64,000 nt of DNA from Parelaphostrongylus tenuis (GCA_019055375.1 JAHQIW010006982.1:62001-126000), one strand, 5' to 3'; positions 44,457 to 56,235 are shown, numbered from the stretch's first letter. The notes: generated by a model not told the origin, from the sequence alone. A program made the numbers and translations.

Positions 44457-44529
44457 GACATCAGGCGGGTATCGAACCCGCTCTTCACCCTTTATAAGGG
44501 GCGTGCTTACCAACCGCACTACAGACGCC
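44457..44529 (-). repeat. tRNA-like module 2, right arm
   Basis: The minus strand has GGCGTCTGTAGTGCGGTTGG, an anticodon-loop region CTTATAA (TAT instead of CAT in the left arm), and the T-arm GCGGGTTCGATACCCGCC. The change of anticodon between copies and the shared tail argue against selection as a tRNA gene. Confidence 0.5.
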
Positions 44530-44929
44530 TTATAGCAATTCTTGTGATAATACATGTCCAGTATCTGCCAGCGTGACTGCGATCAACGCCGATGTGGCTT
44601 TCCAGGCCCCGTTGACAGTCGGCGGCTGATAAACTGATGTCTTGTAGCGTACAAGGAATGGTAGCAAAAACAGGCGGCCATGGTGAAATTAGTTAGCACG
44701 CGTCCCTGGAGAGTGAACGATGCTGTTTCCATTCCCGTGCATCGAATTTTGTACATCATCAACATGTATTGGATATGTATTTGCCATATAGTGATCGCTA
44801 GAAGCGATCAAATGAAAAGTCCTCTTGTCATCACGAATAGTGTTCTTACGATTTAGCACTCAAATCCAATAGCACTGTGGCCGAGGAGTCGTGATGCTTG
44901 TCTCGGTCCGCGTGGGGCGGAACACCACA

Positions 44930-45510
44930 TCCAGTACTCTCCGACAGTCAACGACGACTACCCCACGGAATGTCACCAGTCAGGCCTATTCGGGAGATTG
45001 CAAGGAAACGCGCTCAACAATCATTCTACAACGTTCAAGAAGAGGACGAAAAAGCGGATTGAATATCAGAAATGCTGCAATCACTTAGTCACGCTCTTCA
45101 TCAATTTGATGTTAAACAAGCCAAATATGCATTTGCTCACCTTCGTAATATTACGTATGCGGAAAGATGCACGACAAATTTTTCAGAGCGTAAACGCCAA
45201 ACTTTTGCGAATTAGCGTCATAACTTTTCTTTCAGTTATTTACTTTTTTATTATAACTTTTTCATTCTTGTTCATTCACATTTACTCTTTTCAGTTGAAT
45301 ATTCATGTTCTTCATTGTAGCTATTCATTCCGAACATGTTGCTTTATTGTTTTCATACTTGTGATCCTTCTGAAACAAAATTTCCTATAATCAGTGATAG
45401 TGATGAGAGCATCTTCTCAATCTCACCGATCTTAGAAAAAGGTGTCGGATATTCAAATGCGTAGGAAAATTTGTTTGTGCACCAATTCAGCTCGAAGAAA
45501 TACAGATCAA
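44930..45510 (+). pseudogene. membrane-protein gene relic, right arm (internal deletion)
   Basis: The plus strand keeps 130 codons open (44998-45390): TTFKKRTKKRIEYQKCCN, then LVTLFINLMLNKPNMHLLTF and a second hydrophobic run, SVIYFFIITFSFLFIHIYSF. About 270 bp equivalent to 37860-38130 is missing, fusing the basic and hydrophobic segments. The tail frame (ISDSDESIFSISPILEK) is displaced by a frameshift. The long open frame is probably a by-product of the deletion. Confidence 0.4.
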
Positions 45511-45550
45511 TAGTTGAAGTAGGCTTCTTTCACATAAAGACAATTATCGG

Positions 45551-45706
45551 TCAACCGCTTTCCTTGTTTGCGGAATGAGCTGTACGAATATCGCAAATTT
45601 TGTCACCATACGCCCTGCAGATTTGTCTATGAGCCTCAAAAGCGGCAGCACTCAATTTGTAATGGAAGTGGAGCAGCAGACAATTTTCTTGCTTGGACAT
45701 TTCCAT
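45551..45706 (-). pseudogene. mariner-like HTH fragment, right arm
   Basis: Mirror copy: MEMSKQENCLLLHFHYKLSA, then FEAHRQICRAYGDKICDIRT, then a stop at the same place as in the left arm. Nothing of the catalytic domain follows. Confidence 0.55.
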
Positions 45707-46614
45707 TCTGAAGGCTGAGTACACAAGTGTTATGCCGATCGATGCACAAGAAAACGAGTTTCCTGATGAGCTCAAATTCTCACAGTATCAGTGTGTGAAC
45801 ATCACGTTCTCAGGTAAAACGACAAAATTATTTCCGCAGTCTATTAAAGGTCAAAACAAAACCTTTTTCAGTTGGCCGTCAAAGAAAAGACTGAGTCGAA
45901 AATTATCTCAATGTGAAAAAGCAGTGTATTGCTTTACTCTGGCTAACCAATATACATGTAATTCATCACTTTATTGGTGGGTGTATTATTGCATCAATAG
46001 CAGTTGAAAAGAAATATTTGCTTCAACAAATCACGGTTTAATATCTTTCGCGGACAGTCACAGTTGCCGAGAAGAAGTGTCGTTCAAGTGGGCCGTATGC
46101 CAACATTTGAACCGCTCTGTCCACTAACCCCTGCCACATTGCCGTCGACCAATTCACCATAATGATGTTTGTGGTCTACATAAGTTTCTTTTTCTATATA
46201 AAGTAATCTGTGCGAAAAGAAAGTCTTTCAAACCGTGATATGGCCTGTGATTCTTCTTTGGCCGCTTCTAGGAGGACCTAATGATGCTTTATCTATCCCA
46301 CAAGGTGTGCCGTCGTATAAAGGGAATCCCGTCCACGTGTTGCCAATAATGACGCAGTAGTATTCGTTCTCATTGGCTGCAAGAAACTTTGAGTCTGAAG
46401 AGGATTTCTGTCACTTCAGTAAAAACTGAAAGAGTTGGAAATGTTTTTGAACACCGATTCCATATACTCTTTGAGAGCCTGCTCAAATATCATCTGACAT
46501 TTCGACTCAGGAACAGATATGACAATAACTCCTTCATATAATAGCATTGACCTTGTAGTTTTTGTTTTTATCGAATGATATATAATTAATGATGTGGAGT
46601 GATGCATAAAACTT

Positions 46615-46690
46615 TCACGTCAACAGGGAATTGAACCGGCATTCCACCCTATACGGAGCGAGTGCTCTAACCCGTTGCACTACCGACACC
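46615..46690 (-). repeat. tRNA-like module 1, right arm
   Basis: The minus strand has GTGTCGGTAGTGCAACGG (A box) and GCCGGTTCAATTCCC (B box). The acceptor halves pair mostly through G-U pairs. The tail GAAAGTTTTATGCATCACTC is shared with the other modules. Confidence 0.5.
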
Positions 46691-46806
46691 TAATTTGCCA
46701 CCACTCTAGCTACAACATATCTATCTGTGAGTAACCAACCGTCAGCCGTTTGGCCTGGCTAGCCAACATCGACATTGAACCCAGTCATGTTCACAGATAT
46801 TGGTAT

Positions 46807-46930
46807 TGATAGTGTGCCATGATATATTTTTCATATTGCAGAACCTTTTATAGCGACTTCCTGAATTATTATAGTGTGCCATGATATATTTTTCATATTG
46901 CAGAACCTTTTATAGCGACTTCCTGAATTG
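46807..46930. repeat. perfect tandem duplication, 62-bp unit
   Basis: ATAGTGTGCCATGATATATT to GCGACTTCCTGAATT appears twice with a period of 62 and no differences seen. The left arm has only a related 25-bp duplication near 36140-36185. This is a recent, right-arm-only event. Confidence 0.8.
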
Positions 46931-49866
46931 TGCTTGTTCTTTTCATTTGTATAATAATTTTGCATTGCATACCAATCTGTGTTGATTTTCATTGCAATTC
47001 TGCCTGAAATACTTCAGTTGACTGTACAATATTCTGGACTCACTATTGTTGTCATCCAGAGTAAACAGCTTTCGCACAGAACCAAGGCTCGTAATTGACC
47101 GTAACGGTGAGCTGACTCAGGATAAAGTAGGTTAAAGAATCAGGTAGGAAAGAGCTACGACCCTGATGTTTGACAGTTTGGATGACCGAAAGGGCAAATT
47201 TTTTTACTACTTGGTAGAGTTTATTTGAGAGCGCTTTTGGTGAAATTATGTGGAAGCGATAGAATTTACAGAACCACTAGGAGGCCAAAGTCTTCTCAAA
47301 AAAAAGCACCTCACCTAATTCGGAATTAGCCAGGATATATTAAAAACTGAAAGTTTCAAACTCACTGCATGCTTAACTACACGCTCAACAAACGAGCGAG
47401 CTTGCTCCTTGCTAGTTGATATGTCGGGGAACCGAACCGAAAAGCAACATTGCTGTTGTTATTGTATACCATAGGATAGGCAGAGTTTTGAAGTCGTTGG
47501 CATTACAGTCTCTAGTGCTCACTGCAGCGAAATTTCGTAATCTCCGTAGCGTATAACTAGAAGGAAAATCCTTATGTCGGAACTTTCTACTCAACATCCT
47601 TTTCAAAAAAGAATCCTTTTATCATAGAACTTCAAAATTATTATCGTCAAGTATTGATGAGAAACAGAAATACAAGGTGCTATTAGACGTTTATGAATTT
47701 CTATTCAGAGTGGAATTATCATTAGTGTCATAGCATTCTTGTACTGTTTGCTCTTTACCTAGGCCTCCAGGCAGCACTCCACATCCAGACACTGTCAAGA
47801 TTGTGACCAGCAGCAAACTTATAATAGGGTCGATCCAGCTTCTCGCCATTCTTGTGAGGATTTTGATTTTTGCTGAAATTTGAAAAAACATTGTAAACAT
47901 GGATGAGCATGAATTTCGCCTAGTTCTGCAATAGATTTTTATGGTTCCGAATTTGTTTGATATGAAGTAAAATTGTTCTAAGAAACTAAGAAAATTTTGC
48001 TGCAGATTCTACTATCCTGATGCACAAGGTGATCGATTAGTGAGGTCAAATGCGTATCAAATTTCTAATAAGAATGGTCGAGTTGAATGAGGTCAGTCAG
48101 TTAAAGAGAAATTAAAATGAATGTACCAGTTTTTCAGGGGCGTACGTCTTCAATTTGATCCTCATCATCGCGCGATGCAACGACACAAAATCAACTTTCC
48201 CAGCAATAAAAAACACGCCGTCGAGGAAGCGCCGACGTTGAAAGTGTTTACTTTGATAAATTGTGTGAGCAATATCGACTGGTGAAAACGAAGCACAACT
48301 TCGACTGTCAAAGGTTTCTGACAAATAATTTCTAGAAATCAGAAATTGTTTTTGTTCAGTTTTAACACTTTCATTGGCCTATCCCTTTGACCCGACTCTC
48401 AAAATATGTTTATTCACCCCAAAGGCGAAAATAGCCGAAACGAGAAGATTGACAGAGTTCACTGACGGATCTAGAAACAAGCGGGAATGAGGTTGTCTCA
48501 ACAGACTACCAGTAAGAGGAAGGAAGATGCAAACTGTACTAAAATTGATTCAATAGAAGCATATTTGCATCAGTGCGCTAAATTTTGTGCTGAGGCACAA
48601 AATCTCGTAATATCATGGAATTCGCAATCATACGGAAGAAAATTGACGTCGTTAAGAAGACCAACAAGGTGTATCTAAGCAGATGCTTACTTCCCCACCT
48701 TTGCAAACGTTTCTAGTTTCTCAACAAGGTGGATGTTTATGAAACGACTTCAATTTCTCCCCGTTCCTCGCGATGACAAGGCACAAAATAAATTTTTCCA
48801 CTGTATAATTCATAGAGGGAAGTCGCAATTCATTTTTGTAACTACTGGAATTTTCAATAATCTATCTTATTTCTCAATGGCGTAATTAATCCTATGAGAA
48901 GTCCGAAAGATTTCTGTTTCGTAATCACTGTCAATTTGACTGACAGCTTCTCCTGTTATTGACAGTAATCAAATATATCTCGCTCAAATTAGTGCTTGAG
49001 AGCGAACATTTCTGAATCTCAGAACAGAATGAAATGCGCGAAACCGTTTCAAAGCGATTCTAACATTTTGCTAATGGAGAACATGAAAATCTTTCTGCCG
49101 TTCAGAATTTCGCTCTGCAGTACAGGATGACTCGGAAACCAAATTTTGGAAAAGGAATACGATAGCAACAGTAACTTATTCAGAAAAAATGATTCTAAGA
49201 AAATTCCCGAGACCGACTGTTGACCAATCTCTGCATATAAAACAGTAATTTTTTTGTTGAGTACGTTCTAAGAGTTAATAATAGTATTCACTGATTATCC
49301 GTGATGCAATGCAATAATAATACAGTCTAGTAATGCAAAGTAAGCACAAACCTTACGATAAACGTGCAGTGGCTTTGCAATTTTGGAAAGCGTTCTTTGC
49401 ACTGTGCATTTCTCAATAAAGTAGTGATCAGAGTAGTGTAAAGAGCAAAAGTTGCACTCGTTTCAGATATGTTAGCGGGAATCGTCGAGTGTATCATTAT
49501 AAATCCTAATTTGTGAAACAATATTTCTTATTCCAACTCTCCTACAACAGTGCTATGACGCTTTACTATATTTCTAAATATGCTGAGTGATATGGAGAAC
49601 TTCCGAGCCTAGGCGAGAGCTGAATCCGCGTTGCGACCACACAGGGTGGCGGGTGTCACTACTACACGTGTCAAAAATTTCACATATCGCTTAGCATCAC
49701 GAAATTAAATTTTACCCTCTTTGCGAATGATAGGTTCTAATTTATCCGTTTTGTGAGTGGAAGATTCAAATTCATTCGCTTTGCGAGTGCAAAGTCTGAA
49801 TCACCAATGCTGTAGAATTTTCAGTTTGAATATAAGTTTCTTACTGACGCTGATGAAAACTGATCA

Positions 49867-50020
49867 AGTGGTTCCGTATTCTAAGAGTTCCTTGTTGAAG
49901 CAATTTTGTGCTGTATCGGTTTCGTACAGTCCCAATTGATTTGCTGAACAACTAATTGTTTCACCACCATTTTTTTTTGTGCATGTAACGACACTGTAAC
50001 AGGTCAGCGAATCCCAACCA
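49867..50020 (-). CDS. small cysteine-containing exon, right copy (open)
   Basis: The minus strand reads GWDSLTCYSVVTCTKKNGGE, then TISCSANQLGLYETDTAQNC, then FNKELLEYGTT and a TGA. The frame is open from a possible acceptor (ATAAG|CATTGG, about 50012). Five cysteines in about 50 residues suggest an extracellular peptide, but no family was recognised and no upstream exon was found. Conservation of the WDSLTCYS stretch in the left arm argues that it once coded for protein. Confidence 0.35.
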
Positions 50021-50539
50021 ATGCTTATAACAGAGGATTTTATCAGAGCCATGTGTAGATATTAATTTCACATCGATTTTCGTCTGGATTGCTACATAGT
50101 ATCTCTTCATTGATGATTTTCGAAATCACACTGGATTCCATATGACTTGCAAGAAAATTTCGAGTCGCCAGCGAATAGACTTTTTCTCAAATGCAAACAA
50201 AAGTCATAAATGAAATTATGCTTGAGTTTTGAAAAATAGAGCTATGCCTTATATTCAGACACTCGCGAAGAAAGGTGAATTATGTGGTAGGCATTCATAG
50301 GCTCATTAAATTCCGACTGAACTTCCCCTTCGACCACGAAGACGCGTGACTATCGTGGTGCTGTTTGTCCAGCAAACGGAAGCCACTTAACATAGGAAAG
50401 CGATCAATAACGCAACGATTGCAATGCAAATACAATGAACACTTAATAAATATCTGTTTCTTGATTGCAATTAGCAGCTGCATCACATTGCTGGGTTATA
50501 GAGATGTGCGGGATCATAACACTGAGAAGAAAAGCGTCT

Positions 50540-51730
50540 TACACTTAACAAATCCAGAATTTGTTTTTTTTTAGCGTTTAAGCATAAAAGAAGCCTTTTT
50601 CAGCCGACATCTTTTTCTAACCCACACACGTTGCCGACGTTTTCCTCGTGAAACTTTTTCGAGAGCGTCACTAGTCGTTGTTGAAGGACAATCGTCTTCG
50701 GAGATAATCGCCCCATTGACTCACTATATGTGATCCATTCCTTGTTGGTGCAATGCGTTTCATGAGTGTTCAGCAGCAGTATGTTATAGACGAAATGAAA
50801 GAGGATTAGAGCGTATCCTGTCTGAACCTGAAGAAGGAAATTACGGATTATGAAGCTAAGATTTGCAAAATACACTACCATTTTATAGTTCGCCTGAGGA
50901 GTGGAGAGTAAGCAGCTATCTGGTCCGCAAGGTCCACAAAACCCATATTCTTGCTGTAGTTTTCAGCAACTCTCAACTTCTTCGTGCCCGAATTTAATCA
51001 AACGTATACTGTTAAAAGCGTGTGCACTTCTCTCTTGTCAAATCGTGAAGTACCATCGCGCCATTCCGATTTTGCACAGCTCTTCATTCGCGCTTACGCA
51101 GTTTCTCTTGCATGAACTGCTATAGTATACTTTTTCTCCTCTTCTTGCAGGTTCCAGTCAGATATGTATTCTTTTTGACAGTTTTTCCACCAGGTGAACA
51201 GTGGTGTAATAGATGTTGGGGTAAAGGTGCCTTCCTTGATCTAGTAGGTCCTCCATCAAATCCATCACCACGCGCTTCGACAAAGGCTAGCCGAGTTTCG
51301 GAGTTGTATTCGCACCTGTGTAGATCATTGTCTGAAATGTACATCCTCTTTCACCACAAACTTTGATAACCTTCATACGAGATCTGTTCCTTTTGCAATA
51401 AGCTTGCTGACGGGGTTGGTTCTTCCTGCGATTGGTGCCATCGACTCGCCGACGCATACATCTCTTCCCGACCTGTACACAGCTATGCAGTTGATATTCA
51501 CCACGTCCATCAGTCGTCTTATCCTATACAGCTCATCCTGTGTGTTGACTTCGTCATTGTCGAGTGTATGTAGATGGGCCATGATCTCATTGTATCGATG
51601 CCTTGGCATGATATGTGACGTCATTTTCGCTTTCGCAAGATCTGGATGACTGCTCCAGTAATCAAAGTGCAAAACACCGCCATAGCTCATATTCATGAAA
51701 TGACAACCAATGTTATGTCTGAAATAGACG
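50540..51730 (-). pseudogene. piggyBac-like transposase relic PB-2' (right arm, inner)
   Basis: Mirror counterpart of PB-2. The minus strand 51696-51373 is open for 107 codons: GGVLHFDYWSSHPDLAKAKM, MAHLHTLDND and VYRSGRDVCVGESMAPIAGR, where the first catalytic aspartate is glycine. Near 51230 it reads HLYPNIYYTTV, so the second aspartate is also lost. The downstream part (51125-50600) decays into several frames. This arm lost the same catalytic positions through different residues from PB-2. Confidence 0.75.
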
Positions 51731-51741
51731 AAGTGTAGGAC

Positions 51742-53000
51742 ATGTTTTTGCAGTTATATATCGACGATGAAGTCCTTTCTGGGGAGTCTGATGATAACGA
51801 GGACATGGAGCCGGCCGCCAAAGCTAACAGCTCTCAGGATGGTGAGTTAGACGACGAAGCACCAGCCACATCATCCAACACCAGAGCAGTGGTGATGATC
51901 CGTAGCGTAGTAACACTTAGTGCCGAATCCTTCGAAGGCTATCGAATTGGCGTGCAGAATAACGCATTCCGCGTTTACCGGAGTCCATAGGACTTGTTTT
52001 AAGTCTTTATGAACGGTGTTTGGGTTGTACTTGTGGTGTAGGCAAATTTTCAAGCGTATAGGGTTACATGATGCACGTATAAGACATTCATCTACACAAA
52101 TGCGGATATAATTCCAACTCCGGAATCCGGCGAGACTCTATCGGAACGTATGATGATGGATTTGATGAAGGGACTACTAAATCAAGGAAGGCACCTTTAC
52201 ACCGACAGCTGGTGCGCCAGTGCTTCCCTAGAGGAAGAACAGTTGTAGAAGAATACATAGCTGGCCAGAACCTGCAAGAAGAGCCGGAATCGTATGCCAA
52301 AGTTCATGCAGGAGAAACTGCGCAAGGGCGAGTGGAGAGCCGCACAAAATCGGAATGGCGTGATGCTACTTGATTGTTTGACAAGGGAAGTTCAAATGCT
52401 TTCGACAACATCCGGCTTCGACGTAAATTCGTGCACAAAGAAGTTTAGAGTTGCTGAAAACTACAACAAGATTATGGGGTTTGTGGACCTTACGGGCCAT
52501 TTGGCTGCCTACTCTCCATTCTTCAGGCAAACTAAAAAATAGCACGTGTATTTTGCTATCCTTGACTTCATAATCTGCAATTTCCTTCTTCAAGCTCAGG
52601 TGTGATACGCGCTAATCCTCTTTTATCTCGTCTATAATATACTGCTGCTAAACGCTCATGAAACGCATTGCAACAAAGTACGAATCACACATAGTGAGTT
52701 TATAAAGCGGTTTATGTCAATAATCCCGGAAATGATCTTCCTTCAGCGAAAACTAACGGCGTTCTCGAAAAGGTTTTACTAGAAAACCGTCGCCGATGTG
52801 GGTGCTATAAAAAGATGTCTGCTGAAAAAGGCTTCTTGTATGCCCAAAATTATGCTAAAAGAACAAATACCAGGTGTGTTGAATGTAAAACGCTTTTTTG
52901 CTCAAAGTGTAATGATCGCGCACATCTGTGTAACCGCAGCGATGATAGTTCTTGTTTGTTATCAAGATACGGATATTTCATAAGTATTCGCTGTATTTGT
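51742..53000 (+). pseudogene. piggyBac-like transposase relic PB-1' (right arm, outer)
   Basis: Mirror counterpart of PB-1. Plus-strand pieces: acidic N terminus 51742-51890 (GESDDNEDMEPAAKANSSQD); near 52190 HLYTDSWCASASLEE, which keeps the second aspartate; 52294-52542 (KFMQEKLRKGEWRAAQNRNG, NYNKIMGFVDLTGHL, where the second aspartate of the VDxxDQ motif is glycine); and the C-terminal zinc-binding region at 52870-52935 (CVECKTLFCSKCNDRAHLC). As in PB-1, the first-aspartate block is absent, so that deletion predates the palindrome. Confidence 0.75.
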
Positions 53001-53088
53001 ATTGCAGTAATTGTATTATCGTGTTATTTAAAATATAATATTGCTTCTGCCTTCTCACCTAAGAAATGCTTAAAGATAAAGTCTCGAC

Positions 53089-53370
53089 GTTGATCAGTCC
53101 CTGAGTTATGCCCCATGCATTCTCGTTTTCAACTGTCAACATCGTTTGAGGTAACTGAATGCAAATCTGGCCTTTACAAGGACTCGCGGTGGCCTCCCGC
53201 TGAACCGAGTCAGTGCTGCTTATCCTCCCTGACAAATCTGGGACCAGTCTCGTGAAAATTTACCGACCCTGGAAGATGGATGGCTTGGTGAGTCATGAGC
53301 GCGAGATCGAACCACTGCCCCCGTGTGCGACGCAGAGCATCTCTAACCACTGTGCCACATGCGCTCTTCC
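53089..53370 (-). mobile_element. tRNA-derived SINE, right arm (mirror of 29692)
   Basis: The minus strand has GAGCGCATGTGGCACAGTGG (A box) and GGTTCGATCTCG (B box, better kept than in the left arm), then the body down to 53089. Confidence 0.8.
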
Positions 53371-53896
53371 TATCTTATATGTAATTATAATATGTTATTA
53401 TAAGTTGCAGATTCTTGAAAGCTATTGCTATAAATTTCGGATTCTTGAATGAATGGTGATCGACAAATTATATAAAATGATCGCTTATGTTACGCTACTA
53501 CTACATGAGATATGGTGTGATTTGGTGTGCAAAGGATTTGAGCATATTATGGCGAAGACAAAGACAACAGATATGATTGGTGGAAACGGGCGAGAGGTGG
53601 AGCCAGACACGCTTCTGGGCCCGTAGTAGGCAAACGGTTAATGATAATGCGAGGCTGCATGTTTCCAAATTGGCAAGAACGAAGTTGACCCATCTGGGTC
53701 GGGAGTTGCTGGATCATCCGCTACGCATTCGCGTCTTGTATCGTCGGACTATTACCTATTACGGTCTCTGCAGCACTTTTGAGCAAGCAAAAAATCTACT
53801 ACATCAGTCAGTTGTTTAGAGGAGTGGCAGTTTGTTTGAATTCAAGGATGACGAGTTCTATAAACGTGGAATTGATTTGCCTTCTGCAGAGTGTGT

Positions 53897-54545
53897 TCAG
53901 GCTGATAACGCATAGTTGAAATAGTATTGTTGGGCAATTTTAATTACTTTTCGCTGATGACTTCGTGTCCAATAGCCCAGGACGAATATTTTTGATAGAA
54001 TTTGATGATAGAAATTAGATAGTCGGAACACTTCATCGTCACGAAAAAGATAGCCTATTGCCGAGGAGAATGCTTCAAGTGTTTCTAGTACAGAAAGTTC
54101 AGATTTGTCCCAATAATCCATTCTTTCAAAGAAACTAGATCCTTCAAGAGTAATAATATTTCTATCTCTTATTGCGCTTTCTTTCCATCTATTTTAGGAA
54201 GTGTGACCGTCCTTTCGCATCGTCATTTCATCGATGACTCCAGATATTGTCTGCTCTGCAAACAACTCCCCAATATTGTGCATTGTAGTTTGTGAATTTC
54301 AACTGGCTACTTGCACATAAGCATAACGTTGCCTTGTGCATCTTTCGGCATCATTACAGACTAGTGCAAGATTCCGGGTAACGCGTGGGAAGGTCAAATT
54401 AATTTTAGCAATCTGTCTAATCGACCACTTCTGAATGTGTAGCTCCGGAGATAGTGACTTCTGACTATTCAAATAGTGAACACTGTGGAATACGTCTTTG
54501 GAAATAGCGCACAATCTAACCACACATTTCTCTGGTGTTGACGAC
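53897..54545 (-). pseudogene. unidentified coding-like segment, right copy (better preserved)
   Basis: The minus strand reads an open stretch at 54523-54299 (VRLCAISKDVFHSVHYLNSQ, then KSLSPELHIQKWSIRQ, ending near RCTRQRYAYVQVAS) and a second, 74-codon, stretch at 54121-53897. The second stretch includes LETLEAFSSAIGYLFRDDEV, RLSNFYHQILSKIF and a terminal YYFNYALSA. Differences from the left arm fall mostly in a coding-like pattern. No domain was recognised. The two stretches may be separate exons, with stops between them. Confidence 0.4.
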
Positions 54546-54672
54546 CATCTAGTCAGAACATTCTTTGCTTTAATTTGTTTTTAGACGAGTTGTTCCGTTT
54601 TGTAAATGTACCCGATCTATGAACCACAAAGAATTTATAGAAATCAGCAAAGTCTGAATGTGAGAAAGGGAT

Positions 54673-55194
54673 ATTCTGTGCTTACCTGAGGAAAGTGTAT
54701 GATCTATAAGCTTGCGTTTGAAAGTATTGTGTGGAAGAACTGGAACACACCATGCAATGAAAGGATGGTACCAACTAAAAGGAAATGTGCGCAGAGGGCG
54801 TAAACAGTGCACATGTGCAGTGTCAATATCACTATATGAAATCTCCTAGTATTACAGAATAAGCGAATTATAGAAAGTTAAAACCAACTTTAGAAGCATA
54901 GCGATGATCAAAAATCATTGTAAGATGTTAATGAAGTGGCGTAGCATGCAGTGTACAGCATCATTTCTAAGAGATAGCTCGTCGGACTCTCATTTTCAAT
55001 CATTATGATGACTTTACGACAAAACTCCGTGAAATGAGATTATACAAATTTGAAAGATTTATGCCGTAATATCTGATATTAGAAGCACAAAAGTCAATCT
55101 GATGATTATTCAATCAAAATTCATTTATTTGACCGCCTTTTGCGATTTTATGGCCTTATAATATACCCAATAATGTGGAGTGCCGTGCAAAAAC
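54673..55194. other. unassigned DNA between the right arm and the third unit
   Basis: No recognised gene. A minus-strand frame (54812-54570) overlaps the arm border and has no motif. Confidence 0.35.
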
Positions 55195-55267
55195 ACAAAC
55201 AAAAAACCGTCGACGGTTGGCTGTTGACAGATAACGCGTTGTAGCGTAAAAAGTGTGCTGAGCAAAA

Positions 55268-55340
55268 CGAGCGTTGGTGGTGCAACGGTTCAGCACACGC
55301 TCCCGTAAAGAGTAGGCGCAAAAGTCCTGTGCATCACTCT
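55268..55340 (+). repeat. tRNA-like module 1, third unit
   Basis: GTTGGTGGTGCAACGGTTCAGCAC resembles a D-arm, followed by CTCCCGTAAAGAGTAGG and the shared tail GTCCTGTGCATCACTC. The T-arm is eroded. Confidence 0.45.
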
Positions 55341-55439
55341 AGATGATTGGGTGTACACTCTATTTTCGCTCTTTGTCATACCTTTTTCTGAGAAAATGCA
55401 GTGATGAAAATGCCAGGGATATCTGAAAGGGGTCTGTAA

Positions 55440-55765
55440 GAGTAGATGGAAATCGCCCGTATCACCTGCATCAAGTGTCGTCCTGTTGATGGTCGAGTGA
55501 CTCGAGCGAGTACCAACGATACTTGCATTTTTCCCTATCGCGTACAAGAGTAGCCCAGTGGATCTTCCTCGTTCTAGGAATTCGTTGGGCAGCATATCCT
55601 TCTGCTATACCTTTCGGGCAAAAATCGGACCAACGGGTCGGCGGTCTTCCTTTAGAGCGCTTGATATCCCGAGAAATCCACTCGATAACCGTTCTCGTCC
55701 ATCGGTTTTCGTTGAAGCGCATCGCTTGTCCTTCCCACCTTATTTTTAATATCCTGGCGTGTAGA
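55440..55765 (-). mobile_element. RTE-like non-LTR retrotransposon, C-terminal fragment
   Basis: The minus-strand frame at 55722-55471 reads RFNENRWTRTVIEWISRDIK, then RSKGRPPTRWSDFCPKGIAE and IHWATLVRDREKCKYRWYSL. This is the conserved tail of nematode RTE-type endonuclease/reverse-transcriptase proteins (GRPPTRWSDF, HWATLARDR). No reverse transcriptase motifs are present, so the copy is strongly 5'-truncated. It interrupts the third unit and is absent from both palindrome arms. Confidence 0.7.
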
Positions 55766-55854
55766 ACGGTATCTTTGATCTTCGATATGATGGAAATCAG
55801 CGTCTAGAAATATTTTCGATTCATCCAATTTTCGCTGTAATGGAAGAAGTTTCC

Positions 55855-56235
55855 CTAGTAGCAGGAAAGTTTTGTAGTCATGAATGGTACACTCTCCTGC
55901 ATCTTTGTCGGCAACACGATGACGGGATTTTGCATCCTTGTGTACTCACCCGAAAACGCTGTGTTGAAATACTAACACATCATTCGGTCGTCATTCTTTC
56001 GTCCTCTCCGGCCGAAGGAGAATCTCAGGATATACAACGGTTCGAACAAGATTCCTTTCCTTACAAAATGCGTTTTTTGGAAAAGATAAACCTATGCAGA
56101 CCACAAACATCATCATGGCGAATTGGCCGACAGCAGTGTGGCCGAGTTTGACAGAACGGTTCAAATATATCGCTGAGTCCACTCGAACAATTCTTCCTCT
56201 CGGCAACTGCAACTGTCGACGAAAGCTATCAGATC
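55855..56235 (+). pseudogene. secreted-protein gene, exons 4-5 only (copy 3)
   Basis: Exon 4 remnant near 55888-55965 reads SCIFVGNTMTGFCILVYSPE. Exon 5 remnant near 56100-56230 reads TTNIIMANWPTAVWPSLTER and then shifts frame. Exons 1-3 are absent because the third unit starts at about 55195, and an RTE-like fragment lies just upstream. Same orientation as the left arm. Confidence 0.55.

Larger units (their letters stand above)
46038..47849 (-). pseudogene. nematode secreted-protein gene, right arm (several lesions)
   Basis: Mirror copy of the gene at 35198. Exon 1 is 47849-47759 (signal peptide, ILTVSGCGVLPGGL) with a canonical GT donor (CTAG|GTAAAG). Exon 2 is 47521-47366, with a 1-base loss and a 5-base gain that shift the frame. 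Exon 3 is about 47168-47015, where the acceptor CAG has become TCG, with no stop at the position of the left copy's TAA but a one-base insertion near its end. Exon 4 is 46394-46234, open (EYYCVIIGNTWTGFPLYDGT). Exon 5 is 46193-46038, with TAG in place of CAG at its sixth codon. Its lesions differ from those of the left copy. Confidence 0.7.
41736..54672. repeat. right arm of the 26.4-kb imperfect palindrome
   Basis: Inverted partner of 28268-41735. Relative to the left arm it lacks about 620 bp next to the axis (the equivalent of 41023-41650) and about 270 bp near 45085. It has a private SINE at 42978-43284 and a private 62-bp tandem duplication at 46807-46930. Similarity ends near 54672 (GGGATA), opposite the fold-back sequence that bounds the left arm. 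Confidence 0.9.

Noticed and set aside
44998..45390. 130-codon frame as an intact membrane protein
   Set aside because: The left arm and third unit show that a deletion fused two segments here and that the tail is out of frame.
28268..54672. Palindrome as a pure assembly artefact of two haplotypes
   Set aside because: Roughly 10% divergence, private SINE, private tandem duplication, private deletions and different gene lesions argue for two real loci. Long reads would still be needed to settle it.
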